Assembly (NCBI GenBank): GCA_947585615.1
Contig: CANPXD010000009.1
Location: 1 to 38,977 of the forward strand
DNA from: an uncultured Clostridia bacterium
Lineage (GTDB): Bacteria; Bacillota; Clostridia; Oscillospirales; Acutalibacteraceae
Direction: 5' to 3'
DNA: 38,977 bases
Shown here: piece after piece, positions 17,020 through 24,556 of the stretch
Layout: each line of letters opens with the position of its first letter
Position numbering within the stretch: position 1 is the first letter of the stretch
The notes under the pieces: generated by a model
What the model was told of the DNA's origin: nothing
The model's database searches: none
The model's input: only the letters and a program-made list of their open reading frames with translations
Made by a program: the position numbers and the translations under genes

Positions 17020-17154
17020 ATGAAAAATAATACAATAAACAGCTTTATTTACTTGGAGGAAAAATATATTGAATATAAAAAATTACGGTTTTATTCCAAG
17101 CGCGGAACAGGATACTTGTGCAGGTATTCCCGCGCGCATTACAGCCTGTCATAA
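17020..17154 (+). CDS. Small ORF overlapping the start of the RsgA-like gene
   Basis: 44 codons from the ATG at 17020, with AAGGAG 9 bases upstream. The product is basic and Tyr-rich. Its frame differs from the rsgA-like gene and overlaps its first ~86 bases, and it contains that gene's ribosome binding site. It has no recognisable family, and most of its composition follows from the overlapped gene. If translated, its role is more likely to be gating rsgA translation than a functional product. Confidence 0.3.
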   Translation: MKNNTINSFIYLEEKYIEYKKLRFYSKRGTGYLCRYSRAHYSLS

Positions 17155-18115
17155 AAACAAGTTTGAATTTGTGTGCAATAAAGGCGAAGGTTTGGCACAT
17201 CTTAAAACAAGCAATTATTTTAAAAGCGACGAAATCTGTCCCACAACGGGCGACTTTGTGGTTATTGATTATCGAACAGACGGTGAGAGCATTATTCTTA
17301 AAACTCTGCCGAGAAAAACTTGTTTTAAGCGCATTGACCCGTCTTCCAACGGCATAGGCGCTCAGGTAATTGCCACAAATTTTGATTATATTTTCATTTT
17401 GCAGTCGCTTAATCAAAACTTCAATCCGAACAGATTGGAGCGGTATTTAACTCTCGCGTGGGAGTCGGTGGCAACACCGGTTGTTATTCTTACAAAAGCG
17501 GATCTCGCAGAAGATTTGCAGAATAAAATGTGCGAGGCGAAGCAAATTTGCCTTGGCGTTGAGGTTATTGCGGTCAGTTCAAAGACGGGTTACGGAACTG
17601 AAAGGCTTGAAAAATATTTAAAAGCGGGCAAGACGGTTGTTTTTCTCGGCTCATCAGGCGTCGGCAAATCAAGCCTTGTGAATTTTCTTGCTGGCAGAAA
17701 TATAATGAACGTAAAAGAAATTAGAAAATCCGACGGCAGAGGACGGCACACAACAACGCACCGTCAGCTAATTATGCTTGAGAGCGGCGCGATGATTATT
17801 GACACGCCCGGTATGCGCGAGTTAGGTATGTGGGACGCGGCTGACGGCCTCGGTCACAGCTTTGCAGATATTGAAAAATATTTCGGCAGATGCAGATTCC
17901 GTGACTGCTGTCATCAAAACGAACCGGGCTGTGCTGTTAAGCAGGCAATCGAAAACGGTGAGCTTTCGCAGGAACGCTGGAACAACTATTTACAACTTAA
18001 GAAGGAGTCAGCTTATTCCGAGGGCAAAAACGATTATCTTATTCAAAAGTGGCAGCGAAACAAACGAATCGCAAAAAATGAACGCAATCTGAAGAAAATG
18101 GGAGGAATAAAGTAA
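17069..18115 (+). CDS. rsgA: RsgA/YjeQ-family circularly permuted GTPase
   Basis: 348 residues. RsgA GTPases act in late maturation of the 30S ribosomal subunit. Layout: N-terminal OB fold (~15-85), permuted GTPase with 'LTKADL' (G4) before 'VFLGSSGVGKSSLVNFL' (G1) and 'MIIDTPGMRELGMW' (G3), 'GRGRHTTTHRQL' (switch I), then a C-terminal zinc site (C-x4-C-C-H-x5-C pattern in 'CRFRDCCHQNEPGC') and a basic helical tail. The start is TTG at 17069 with GGAGGA 8 bases upstream. At ~350 residues it is longer than the housekeeping ~290-residue form (B. subtilis YloQ/CpgA), so it may be a second copy. It overlaps the methyltransferase gene by one base. The long leader with leader-peptide-like ORFs suggests ribosome-sensing control. 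Confidence 0.9.
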   Translation: MNIKNYGFIPSAEQDTCAGIPARITACHKNKFEFVCNKGEGLAHLKTSNYFKSDEICPTTGDFVVIDYRTDGESIILKTLPRKTCFKRIDPSSNGIGAQVIATNFDYIFILQSLNQNFNPNRLERYLTLAWESVATPVVILTKADLAEDLQNKMCEAKQICLGVEVIAVSSKTGYGTERLEKYLKAGKTVVFLGSSGVGKSSLVNFLAGRNIMNVKEIRKSDGRGRHTTTHRQLIMLESGAMIIDTPGMRELGMWDAADGLGHSFADIEKYFGRCRFRDCCHQNEPGCAVKQAIENGELSQERWNNYLQLKKESAYSEGKNDYLIQKWQRNKRIAKNERNLKKMGGIK

Positions 18116-18828
18116 TGACAAATTATGCTGATAAATTAAAATGTATTGTGGACAATCAATATTTAATCAGTATGGTTCCAGTTGACGAATTGTTGAGAAT
18201 AGGCTATGAGCTTGGTCTTGATAAAAACAGCAGAGTTCTTGATTTGTGCTGCGGATACGGAACGCTTCTCAAGATATGGAGCGAGGCTTTCGGTATATCG
18301 GGAACAGGTGTTGACAGATGCAAAGAATTATTGCACACGGGCAAAAAACGCCTTAAAGAAAGCGGCGTTGACCATATCATGCTCGAACACGGCGATGTTA
18401 CAAAATATTGCGACAGCACTAAATATGATGTTGTAATTTGCAGTGAAACTATTGGATCAATTGAGAACACATTCAAGCTTGGGGAAAAATTCCTGAAAGA
18501 CGGCGGAACTCTCTTATTTCAGAAAGTTTATTCGCTTACGGAAAATGTGCCTGAAGAGCTTTCGGAGTTTGACGGAGGCGTTTACCCGATAAGCAAATTG
18601 AATAAAAGATTCAACAGCCTTGGATATTACATAACAAATCTTGCAACCGGAACTGAAAACGACTGGAATCGTTATCACACCTCAAGCGTTCGCAGCGATC
18701 TTGAAAAGATACGCAAAAATCCGAAAGATATAAAGCAGAAGAACCGGCTTGACAAATGGAATGATATGCACTTTATGTACCGAATGCCGTTTGAAAATCA
18801 GGCAATGTTCTGCTTGGAAAAAATATAA
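18115..18828 (+). CDS. Class I SAM-dependent methyltransferase
   Basis: 237 residues. Motif I is 'VLDLCCGYGTLLKIWSE' (residues ~41-57), followed by 'GVDRC' (acidic end of beta 2), 'HGDVTKY' and 'YDVVICSETIGSI' (motif IV region), so the Rossmann methyltransferase fold is clear. The fold resembles small-molecule or MerR-associated methyltransferases more than known rRNA enzymes, and the substrate cannot be predicted. The ATG overlaps the last base of the rsgA-like stop (TAATG) behind GGAGGAA, so the two proteins are translationally coupled. This supports, but does not show, a ribosome- or translation-related job. Confidence 0.8.
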   Translation: MTNYADKLKCIVDNQYLISMVPVDELLRIGYELGLDKNSRVLDLCCGYGTLLKIWSEAFGISGTGVDRCKELLHTGKKRLKESGVDHIMLEHGDVTKYCDSTKYDVVICSETIGSIENTFKLGEKFLKDGGTLLFQKVYSLTENVPEELSEFDGGVYPISKLNKRFNSLGYYITNLATGTENDWNRYHTSSVRSDLEKIRKNPKDIKQKNRLDKWNDMHFMYRMPFENQAMFCLEKI

Positions 18829-18838
18829 TTTCAGAAGG

Positions 18839-18865
18839 GTCGGCAGTTTTAATCAGACTGCCGGC
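18839..18865 (+). terminator. Stem-loop after the methyltransferase gene, without a U-tract
   Basis: 9-bp stem GTCGGCAGT / ACTGCCGGC (one G-U) with a 9-base loop. CGATTAATTC follows instead of a T run, so termination may be weak; it may instead stabilise the transcript end. Confidence 0.4.
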
Positions 18866-18876
18866 CGATTAATTCG

Positions 18877-18905
18877 TTGACTGCATCTTATTGCGGTGCT
18901 ATAAT
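18877..18905 (+). promoter_or_regulatory. Promoter of the sulfatase gene
   Basis: TTGACT (18877-18882), 17 bp, TATAAT (18900-18905), about 50 bases before the start codon. Confidence 0.75.
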
Positions 18906-18953
18906 TTATTCAACATCAAGCAAAATGAATACACGCTTTAAAAGGAGATTATG

Positions 18954-20282
18954 ATGAGCAGACCAAATGTAATAATCATTCTGACAGATGATCAGGGCTA
19001 CGGCGATTTAAGCTGTATGGGGACAACCGATTTTAAAACGCCGCATATAGACGCTCTTGCAAGGGACGGTATACGTTTTTCATCAATGTATTCTGCTTCA
19101 CCCGTCTGCTCTCCCTCAAGGGCAGCTCTCCTGACAGGCAGATACCCGGCAAACGCAGGAGTGCGCGCTATTCTTGCAGGTCACCGTAGGGCGTCGGGAC
19201 TGACACCCGAAGTACCGACTATTGCATCCGCGCTAAAAAAAGTCGGATATAAAACGGGAATAACAGGCAAATGGCATCTGGGTCTAAAAGATGAGTGCAG
19301 ACCAAACAGCAACGGCTTTGATGAGTTTTCCGGATTCCTTGCCGGCTGCATAGATTATTATTCTCATATTTTCTACTGGGGTATGGCGGACGGCAACACA
19401 GATCCCACCCATGACCTCTGGGAAAACGAGCGGGAGGTCTATGCAAACGGCGAGTATATGACGGAACGCATAACAAGAAAAAGCATTGAGTTTATTCAAA
19501 ATCATCACGATGATCCGTTTTTGCTCTATGTTGCTTATAACGCGCCTCATTACCCTATGCACGCGCCTGAAAAATATTTAAAAAGATTTCCTTATCTCTC
19601 TAAAGACAGGCGGATTATGGCAGCAATGATAAGCGCCGTTGATGACGGGGTCGGCGAAATAAGAGCAGAATTGGAAAGGCTGAATATTCTCGACAATACA
19701 GTTATCTATTTTCAGAGCGATAACGGACCTTCACGTGAATCAAGGAACTGGCTTGACGGTACGGAGGATTATTATTACGGCGGAACAACGGGACAATTCT
19801 GCGGTCACAAGTTCAGCCTTTTTGAAGGCGGAATCAGAATTCCTGCCATCTTGAGTTGGCACGGCAAAACGGCTCGGAAAGTCATTGACACACCGCATAT
19901 TGCGACTGACATTTTTCCGACAATCCTTGAACTCTGCGGTGAGAGCTGTGAAGATTACGAGCTTGACGGAATCAGCCTGCTGCCTATGATAAACGGAGAA
20001 GGTGACCCACAGCACGAATATCTTTTCTGGGAAATGGAAAACCAGACTGCGGCACGAAAGGGAAAATACAAACTTGTACTTAACGGACAGCTTGTTGAGG
20101 GAGAAGAGAAAAGGGCTGAAGTCTTTCTTTCCGATTTGGAAAAAGATCCCGGCGAAAGGCACAATCTTGCGAATGAATTGCCCGAACTGTGTGCCGAAAT
20201 GACCGACGCGGCATTAAAGTGGAGAGAAAAAATCGAAAAAACCTGGAAAGAAAAATTTGAAAAAAATTACAGTTTAACATAA
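18954..20282 (+). CDS. Cys-type sulfatase (arylsulfatase, family S1)
   Basis: 442 residues. The sulfatase signature is plain: 'NVIIILTDDQGYGD' (residues 5-18, calcium-binding Asp12 and Asp13) and C-S-P-S-R at residues 52-56, whose Cys must be oxidised to formylglycine, followed by 'AALLTGRYP' and 'GKWHLGL'. 'YFQSDNGPS' supplies further metal ligands. The last third is the usual small alpha/beta domain. There is no signal peptide, so it works on imported sulfated sugars. The ATG at 18954 is better spaced from AAAGGAGA than the ATG at 18951. In anaerobes Cys-type sulfatases need a radical-SAM anSME; none is encoded in this window. A terminator follows beyond the broken gene downstream. Confidence 0.92.
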   Translation: MSRPNVIIILTDDQGYGDLSCMGTTDFKTPHIDALARDGIRFSSMYSASPVCSPSRAALLTGRYPANAGVRAILAGHRRASGLTPEVPTIASALKKVGYKTGITGKWHLGLKDECRPNSNGFDEFSGFLAGCIDYYSHIFYWGMADGNTDPTHDLWENEREVYANGEYMTERITRKSIEFIQNHHDDPFLLYVAYNAPHYPMHAPEKYLKRFPYLSKDRRIMAAMISAVDDGVGEIRAELERLNILDNTVIYFQSDNGPSRESRNWLDGTEDYYYGGTTGQFCGHKFSLFEGGIRIPAILSWHGKTARKVIDTPHIATDIFPTILELCGESCEDYELDGISLLPMINGEGDPQHEYLFWEMENQTAARKGKYKLVLNGQLVEGEEKRAEVFLSDLEKDPGERHNLANELPELCAEMTDAALKWREKIEKTWKEKFEKNYSLT

Positions 20283-20356
20283 AAACGGTTTATTGCCATA
20301 GTTACTTATGTTACTTGCGAATTTTAAACAAAGTTGAAATTGAAAGGAAAATCACT

Positions 20357-20582
20357 GTGAATCTTTCTGTCTGCGGAATCGACTGTGACTAAAGGAGGGC
20401 TGTGTGGGATGCGGAAATATAAAGGGTAAGGTTTTCCGGGGGCGAATGTGAGCTTTACCGGTGCAACGCGCAAAGAAAAGCAGAAACCTTGCGGCAAATG
20501 CCTGCAATTCCCCCGCGGTAAACTGAAAGAATGGGCGGCGTCCGAGAACCCGGAAAGGATTGATAATTTAAACAACTGCTGA
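20357..20582 (+). pseudogene. Frameshifted DUF3795-family gene
   Basis: A GTG at 20357, behind AAAGGA, opens 'VNLSVCGIDCD', the typical N-terminus of DUF3795 proteins, and meets a stop at once. The conserved reading then hops between frames: 'GGLCG' in another frame, 'ECELYRCNAQRK' back in the first frame, and 'KPCGKCLQFPRGKLKEWAAS', ending 'NPERIDNLNNC', in the second. The paired cysteines and the C-terminal 'ERI.NL' signature match the family. DUF3795 proteins are small, Cys-rich and of unknown function, probably metal-binding. At least two frameshifts plus internal stops make it a pseudogene. Family recognition is from memory of the pattern. Confidence 0.65.
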
Positions 20583-20610
20583 CTATGATTTATTTTTAAA
20601 GCAATTGCAA

Positions 20611-20649
20611 AAAGGTGTGAAAAGCGAATTTTTTCCTTTTCACACCTTT
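20611..20649. terminator. Bidirectional terminator between convergent genes
   Basis: Perfect 14-bp arms AAAGGTGTGAAAAG (20611-20624) and its complement (20636-20649), with an 11-base loop. A-rich and T-rich flanks serve both strands. It separates the sulfatase side from the sigma-factor gene. Confidence 0.85.
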
Positions 20650-20720
20650 TCATATTTATAGCAGCGGTAAACGCCGTTTATATGCCTGAATTTCTATACA
20701 GTGCGTTGCGCTATGCCAGG

Positions 20721-21989
20721 CTATAAAATATAATCGCTTATGCAGTCGTACCAATGGACGTATATTTTTCCGTTTACGGTGAGACGTTCGTTTTCGGGAA
20801 GAATTTCGCTCCACGGTTTCCTGTAACGTTCAATTGCCCAATCATCACGATTGAACCTCCTCCACAGAATCGTTTTTCCGTTTCTGTCCAAAAACTGTTC
20901 GGAAACAACACCACAGTTATAGGTTTCAATATCCATTACACATACTGTATCGTATCTTTTTCCGCCAATGGTAACAGTATACCTTCCAACAATATCCAAG
21001 AGGAAATCTTTATCAGCGCTTACAATAGCGTTTCCGGCCCGTTGAATATCGCCTTTAACGGACAGATTTATTTCTTTGCCGCAATTATCTTCGCCAAACC
21101 CCCAATTTGGCATAAATTCATCGCCGTCAAGGAAAGTAATATAATTGCGTATATCTCCATCATTTCTGAGCGCTGCAAGGTAACGGCAATGCGTGTCTGT
21201 CAGCTGTGCCACAAAGGTACGGTTGATCAAATCGTTCTTATCCGAGCAAGATGCTTCTCTCGCGGTAAGCTCCACTCCTTCAATGCCGTGAACCTTGGCT
21301 TTGCCCGTAACCTGCATATCATAAACATGGCTGCATTTACGGGACGGAATATCATACATACCCCAAGACATTTTTTCACCAAGCTTAGGGATTAAGAACC
21401 ACCCCATCAGTTCTTCCCACTTCACCGAGAAGGGTTTCTCGGTATTGGCTTCAATTTTGTATTCGGGAATCAATTCGGGCATTTTTTTCATACTGCTTTC
21501 TCCTTTCGATACTTGAGTAAAATACGGATATTTGGTTTTGAAGTTTTGTTTTGCCTTATAAAGTCTGCTTTTAACCGTTCCGACAGGAATGTTCAGTTGT
21601 TTTGCAATTTCAGCCTGCTGAAACGCTTCCCAAAAGTAAAGATATAAGATCTGCCTGTCTTTATCTCCAAGCAGGTCTAAGGTTTCTCTTACCGTATCTA
21701 TTACTGAAACACCGTATCTGCTGTCTGACAGTCTATTTTCGGTTATCTCATCAATCGGGATTTCATACTGAGTTGCTTTCCTGCGGAAATAGTCGCTGCA
21801 TTTGTTCCTCGCTATGCTTATTATCCAGGGTTTGAAACTGTCTCTGTTTTTCAGCATACTGAATTTCTGAAAAGCCGCAAGATACGTCTCCTGAAGAATA
21901 TCCTCGGCGCTGTTTCTGTCTGAGATTCTATAAAACACAAAACGTTCAACAACTCTTTTGTGTTCATTAAGCAATATTTCAAAATCCAT
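20721..21989 (-). CDS. ECF-type RNA polymerase sigma factor fused to a long C-terminal domain
   Basis: 422 residues from the ATG at 21989 (GGGTGGTG upstream). Residues ~5-75 are sigma region 2 ('FYRISDRNSAEDILQETYLA', 'SFKPWIISIARNKCSDYFRR'). Residues ~100-155 are region 4 ('LGDKDRQILYLYFWEAFQQA', 'IAKQLNIPVGTVKSRLYKAK'). An unrelated ~256-residue domain of unknown function follows from ~167, rich in Trp, Asp and Gly ('WEELMGWFLIPKLGEKMSWG', 'YVHWYDCISDYIL'). An in-frame ATG at 21491, with AAAGGAG 8 bases upstream, sits exactly at the domain junction, so this domain could also be made alone. The promoter has ECF character (GAACC / CGTC) and a cre-like palindrome follows it. The target genes are unknown. 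It is the last gene of its strand block. Confidence 0.85.
   Translation of the reverse strand: MDFEILLNEHKRVVERFVFYRISDRNSAEDILQETYLAAFQKFSMLKNRDSFKPWIISIARNKCSDYFRRKATQYEIPIDEITENRLSDSRYGVSVIDTVRETLDLLGDKDRQILYLYFWEAFQQAEIAKQLNIPVGTVKSRLYKAKQNFKTKYPYFTQVSKGESSMKKMPELIPEYKIEANTEKPFSVKWEELMGWFLIPKLGEKMSWGMYDIPSRKCSHVYDMQVTGKAKVHGIEGVELTAREASCSDKNDLINRTFVAQLTDTHCRYLAALRNDGDIRNYITFLDGDEFMPNWGFGEDNCGKEINLSVKGDIQRAGNAIVSADKDFLLDIVGRYTVTIGGKRYDTVCVMDIETYNCGVVSEQFLDRNGKTILWRRFNRDDWAIERYRKPWSEILPENERLTVNGKIYVHWYDCISDYIL
21500..21506 (-). promoter_or_regulatory. Internal ribosome binding site within the sigma-factor gene
   Basis: AAAGGAG, then 8 bases, then an in-frame ATG at 21491 (codon ~167). It lies at the boundary between sigma region 4 and the C-terminal domain and would start a 256-residue product ending at 20721. 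Confidence 0.6.
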
Positions 21990-22010
21990 AATTTCACCAC
22001 CCTTCATTTA

Positions 22011-22025
22011 TTGAAAACGTTTTCA
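22011..22025. promoter_or_regulatory. cre-like palindrome downstream of the sigma-gene promoter
   Basis: TTGAAAACGTTTTCA fits the CcpA catabolite-response consensus (WTGNAANCGNWNNCA) at every position and contains a 14-bp perfect palindrome. It lies just after the predicted start site, where binding would block transcription. A LacI-family regulator other than CcpA is equally possible. Confidence 0.6.
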
Positions 22026-22033
22026 TTCATACA

Positions 22034-22059
22034 GACGTTTTTTTACTCAAAAAGGTTCA
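22034..22059 (-). promoter_or_regulatory. ECF-type promoter of the sigma-factor gene
   Basis: On the minus strand: TGAACC (22054-22059), exactly 16 bases, CGTC (22034-22037). This matches the general ECF pattern (AAC-type -35, CGT-type -10, 16-17 spacer, as for SigW). No sigma-A-type promoter is evident, so the sigma factor probably activates itself. Confidence 0.55.
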
Positions 22060-22064
22060 TAAAA

Positions 22065-22105
22065 ATATGCACCCCATAAAGTTTTCTTACTTTTGAGGTG
22101 CATAT
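22065..22105 (-). terminator. Terminator after the GPH symporter gene
   Basis: 9-bp stem, 22065-22073 with 22097-22105, with TTTTAT following on the minus strand. It lies immediately before the sigma-gene promoter, isolating that gene from the upstream operon. Confidence 0.65.
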
Positions 22106-22125
22106 CGTTTTTTATCAGTTATGAT

Positions 22126-23589
22126 TTACTTTTGCGAGCGTCTTGCGGCAAGTGCCTCGGAAATCTTCGCTTTCTTTTCACCGACAATATCATACTTGAA
22201 CATAGGAATTATGGAAAGCAGAGCAAGAATTCCCGGAAGCGCCGTGTAGGCAAAGAAGATAATATCCTTTGTGGCGTTTGTAAATGAGCCGCTTGCAAGC
22301 GAAGCATAATAACCTGATTTTTGAACAAAAATCAGTCCGACCGCAGTCCCGAGAGCAAGACAGACCTTTATGGTCAGCGTAAGAATCGAATATGCCGCGC
22401 CTTCCATACGCTTTCCCGTCTCATATTCATAATAATCAACTGTATCGGCTGTCATAATCATCGGCATTAGCGTAACCGCGCCGAACTGCAGACCGATAAG
22501 GAACAATGAAGCATAGAACAGAACGGTTAAAACTGTGTTACCCGGATTTTGAAACCAAAAATGGCCGATTATAAATGAGAAAATTGAAGCGGCAAAGCCA
22601 TATATTGATAAAAGAAGATATGTGTTTTTTTCATTGAGCTTTTTGATGAGAACGGGACAGAGAGCCATACTTATCATTGAACCGACCGCCGTTACGATAC
22701 CGAGGACGGCAACAAGATTCTGAGAGCCGAGAAGCACCGTTGCCGCCTGAACCTGAATGCCCATTGCCATCTGTCTTCCGAAGCCGAGGAAATAAGAGAT
22801 AATGACAAGCATAAAAGGCTTATTATTTTTCAGTGCGGCAATCATATCCCCGAAAGATGTTTTTTCTCCTGCGACATAAGGGACTCTTTCCTTATTCAGT
22901 ATCGGTATAAGCGCAAAGAGCGCACAGCCGAGAACAGCCGTTAAAACTGCAGTGCCGAGATATTCGGCTCCTATCATCGGAGTGTCTGTTTCACCCTCAA
23001 AGCCGAACACCTGAGAGCCGTTCGGAACGATAAGACATACTATTGGAACAATAACCACACAGGCGGAAAAGCCGATTTGCTTAAAAGTGTTTGAAATAGA
23101 AACAACATTCGTTCTCTCCGTAGGATTCGGAGTAAGAACAGACGCAATGCCCTGCGACGGCACGTCGCCGAGAGTCATTGCGAGTGACCAGATAAGATAC
23201 GTTGCAAAAATCCAGATATAGCAAAGAATATTGTTTCCCCTGAAATCTATCGGTAAAAATATAACGGCAGTCATTATAAGAAGCGGTATAAGCGAATACA
23301 GAATCATTGACTTGAATTTGCCCCTTTTACTTTTTGAGCGGTCAATCATATTCCCGACAATCGGGTCAAAAACAGCAGAAACAATTTTCGCCACAAGAAT
23401 GAGGATTCCGACAACGCCTACGTCTATCGCCATATTTTCATAACCGCCCAGAATTGAACCGTCAAACTCCGCCTGATAGGAATTAAGGAGTCCGACTATC
23501 GCCTGAAAACCGAAAAGTCCGAGCGAATATGCGGCTATTTCCTTGAAGTTCATATGCTTTTGTGTTGTAACATCTGTTTTTGCAGCCAT
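22126..23589 (-). CDS. GPH-type sugar:cation symporter (MFS, MelB-like)
   Basis: 487 residues from the ATG at 23589, preceded by GGGAGG; the in-frame extension upstream to 23631 lacks such a site. About twelve hydrophobic segments are seen. The glycoside-pentoside-hexuronide family signature is near the start: 'VVGILILVAKIVSAVFDPIVGNMIDRSKSKRGKFKSMIL' contains the D-P-x-x-G-x-x-x-D-R motif around residues 70-90, and 'PTERTNVVS' comes later. The family imports glycosides or hexuronides with Na+ or H+. It follows the short-chain dehydrogenase gene by 72 bases, with no promoter seen between, so they form an operon. The substrate is unknown. Confidence 0.85.
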   Translation of the reverse strand: MAAKTDVTTQKHMNFKEIAAYSLGLFGFQAIVGLLNSYQAEFDGSILGGYENMAIDVGVVGILILVAKIVSAVFDPIVGNMIDRSKSKRGKFKSMILYSLIPLLIMTAVIFLPIDFRGNNILCYIWIFATYLIWSLAMTLGDVPSQGIASVLTPNPTERTNVVSISNTFKQIGFSACVVIVPIVCLIVPNGSQVFGFEGETDTPMIGAEYLGTAVLTAVLGCALFALIPILNKERVPYVAGEKTSFGDMIAALKNNKPFMLVIISYFLGFGRQMAMGIQVQAATVLLGSQNLVAVLGIVTAVGSMISMALCPVLIKKLNEKNTYLLLSIYGFAASIFSFIIGHFWFQNPGNTVLTVLFYASLFLIGLQFGAVTLMPMIMTADTVDYYEYETGKRMEGAAYSILTLTIKVCLALGTAVGLIFVQKSGYYASLASGSFTNATKDIIFFAYTALPGILALLSIIPMFKYDIVGEKKAKISEALAARRSQK

Positions 23590-23661
23590 ATTTTTTCCTC
23601 CCGTAAAATACAATAGGGCTGAGTGGTTCACCGCTGCACCTCTCTGCCCTGTTTTTAATAT

Positions 23662-24498
23662 TTAATCCTTGAAAACCTCGCTGAAAAGGTCTATATCAGC
23701 AGCTTTCATAACAGCGCTGAAAAGGCGCGCTCCGTTGACGGGAAGCAACTTTCCAAAAATGCTCATTGCGTGAGCGTCAACGCCGTGAATCTGAAGAGCC
23801 TGTTTGTGTTCTATTCCAAACATAATCAGTTTGACCATCAAATCACAGTCAGTCGAAATCATATCAATAATCTTTTCTCCCTTGCCGCCTTCGTTTGACT
23901 GATTGCGCATAATATCGGTTTTTGTAAATCCCGGGCAGACAAGACCTACATAAAGTTTTCCTCTGAATTCCTCGCGCAAAGATTCTGTGAATCCCTTGAG
24001 CGCCGCCTTTGACGCGGAATAAATTGATGTGCCTGCAAGGCTCATAAGAGCAGCAGACGAATCAATATTAATGATACCTCCGTCCTCACTTTCAAGAAGA
24101 AACGGGAGCAGAACCTTTGTTGAATACACGCAGGAGTAGAAATTGATATTCATTGCATTTTCAATTTCCTGCATATCATATCTGTCAAACCGCTTGAATT
24201 TCGGCAGAATACCCGCGTTGTTTACAAGAACATCAACGCGCGTTTTGTTTTCTCTCAGTTCGTCGGCGAATTCCGTCCAGTTTTCCTGCTTGGATACATC
24301 AAAAAGCCTGTATGAGAACTGTTCCGCATAGGTGGGTCCGAGTTCCTCTATGAATTTGAGCATCTTAGACTCACTTCTTGCAATACCGATAACATCGCAT
24401 CCGTGTTTTTTAATAAGCGTTGCCGCAATTCCTGCGCCCATACCGCCTGACGCACCGGTTACAATACAGGTTTTTCCTTTAAGCCAATCAGCAGACAT
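23662..24498 (-). CDS. Short-chain dehydrogenase/reductase
   Basis: 278 residues. Classical SDR motifs: cofactor loop T-G-A-S-G-G-M-G (residues 14-21), 'VLVNNAG' near residue 90, the catalytic Ser in 'INIDSSAA' and the Y-S-A-S-K box near residue 160, then 'VGLVCPGFTKTDI'. It is NAD(P)-dependent, cytoplasmic and of unknown substrate. The C-terminal ~60 residues extend the core fold. GAGGATG lies before the ATG. Its own promoter lies at 24528-24556. The downstream partner is the GPH symporter, so an imported polyol or sugar-type substrate is plausible inference. Confidence 0.88.
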   Translation of the reverse strand: MSADWLKGKTCIVTGASGGMGAGIAATLIKKHGCDVIGIARSESKMLKFIEELGPTYAEQFSYRLFDVSKQENWTEFADELRENKTRVDVLVNNAGILPKFKRFDRYDMQEIENAMNINFYSCVYSTKVLLPFLLESEDGGIINIDSSAALMSLAGTSIYSASKAALKGFTESLREEFRGKLYVGLVCPGFTKTDIMRNQSNEGGKGEKIIDMISTDCDLMVKLIMFGIEHKQALQIHGVDAHAMSIFGKLLPVNGARLFSAVMKAADIDLFSEVFKD

Positions 24499-24527
24499 AA
24501 ACTCACATCCTCTTTTAAAGTAATTCT

Positions 24528-24556
24528 ATTATACTAAAGTGGGAAATTTATTACAA
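24528..24556 (-). promoter_or_regulatory. Promoter of the dehydrogenase-symporter operon
   Basis: On the minus strand: TTGTAA (24551-24556), 17 bp, TATAAT (24528-24533). The -35 overlaps the bioY stop codon. Confidence 0.65.

Noticed and set aside
20380-20560. GC-rich conserved-looking stretch first considered a riboswitch (cobalamin type)
   Set aside because: No conserved riboswitch boxes were found. The three-frame reading shows DUF3795 protein fragments instead.
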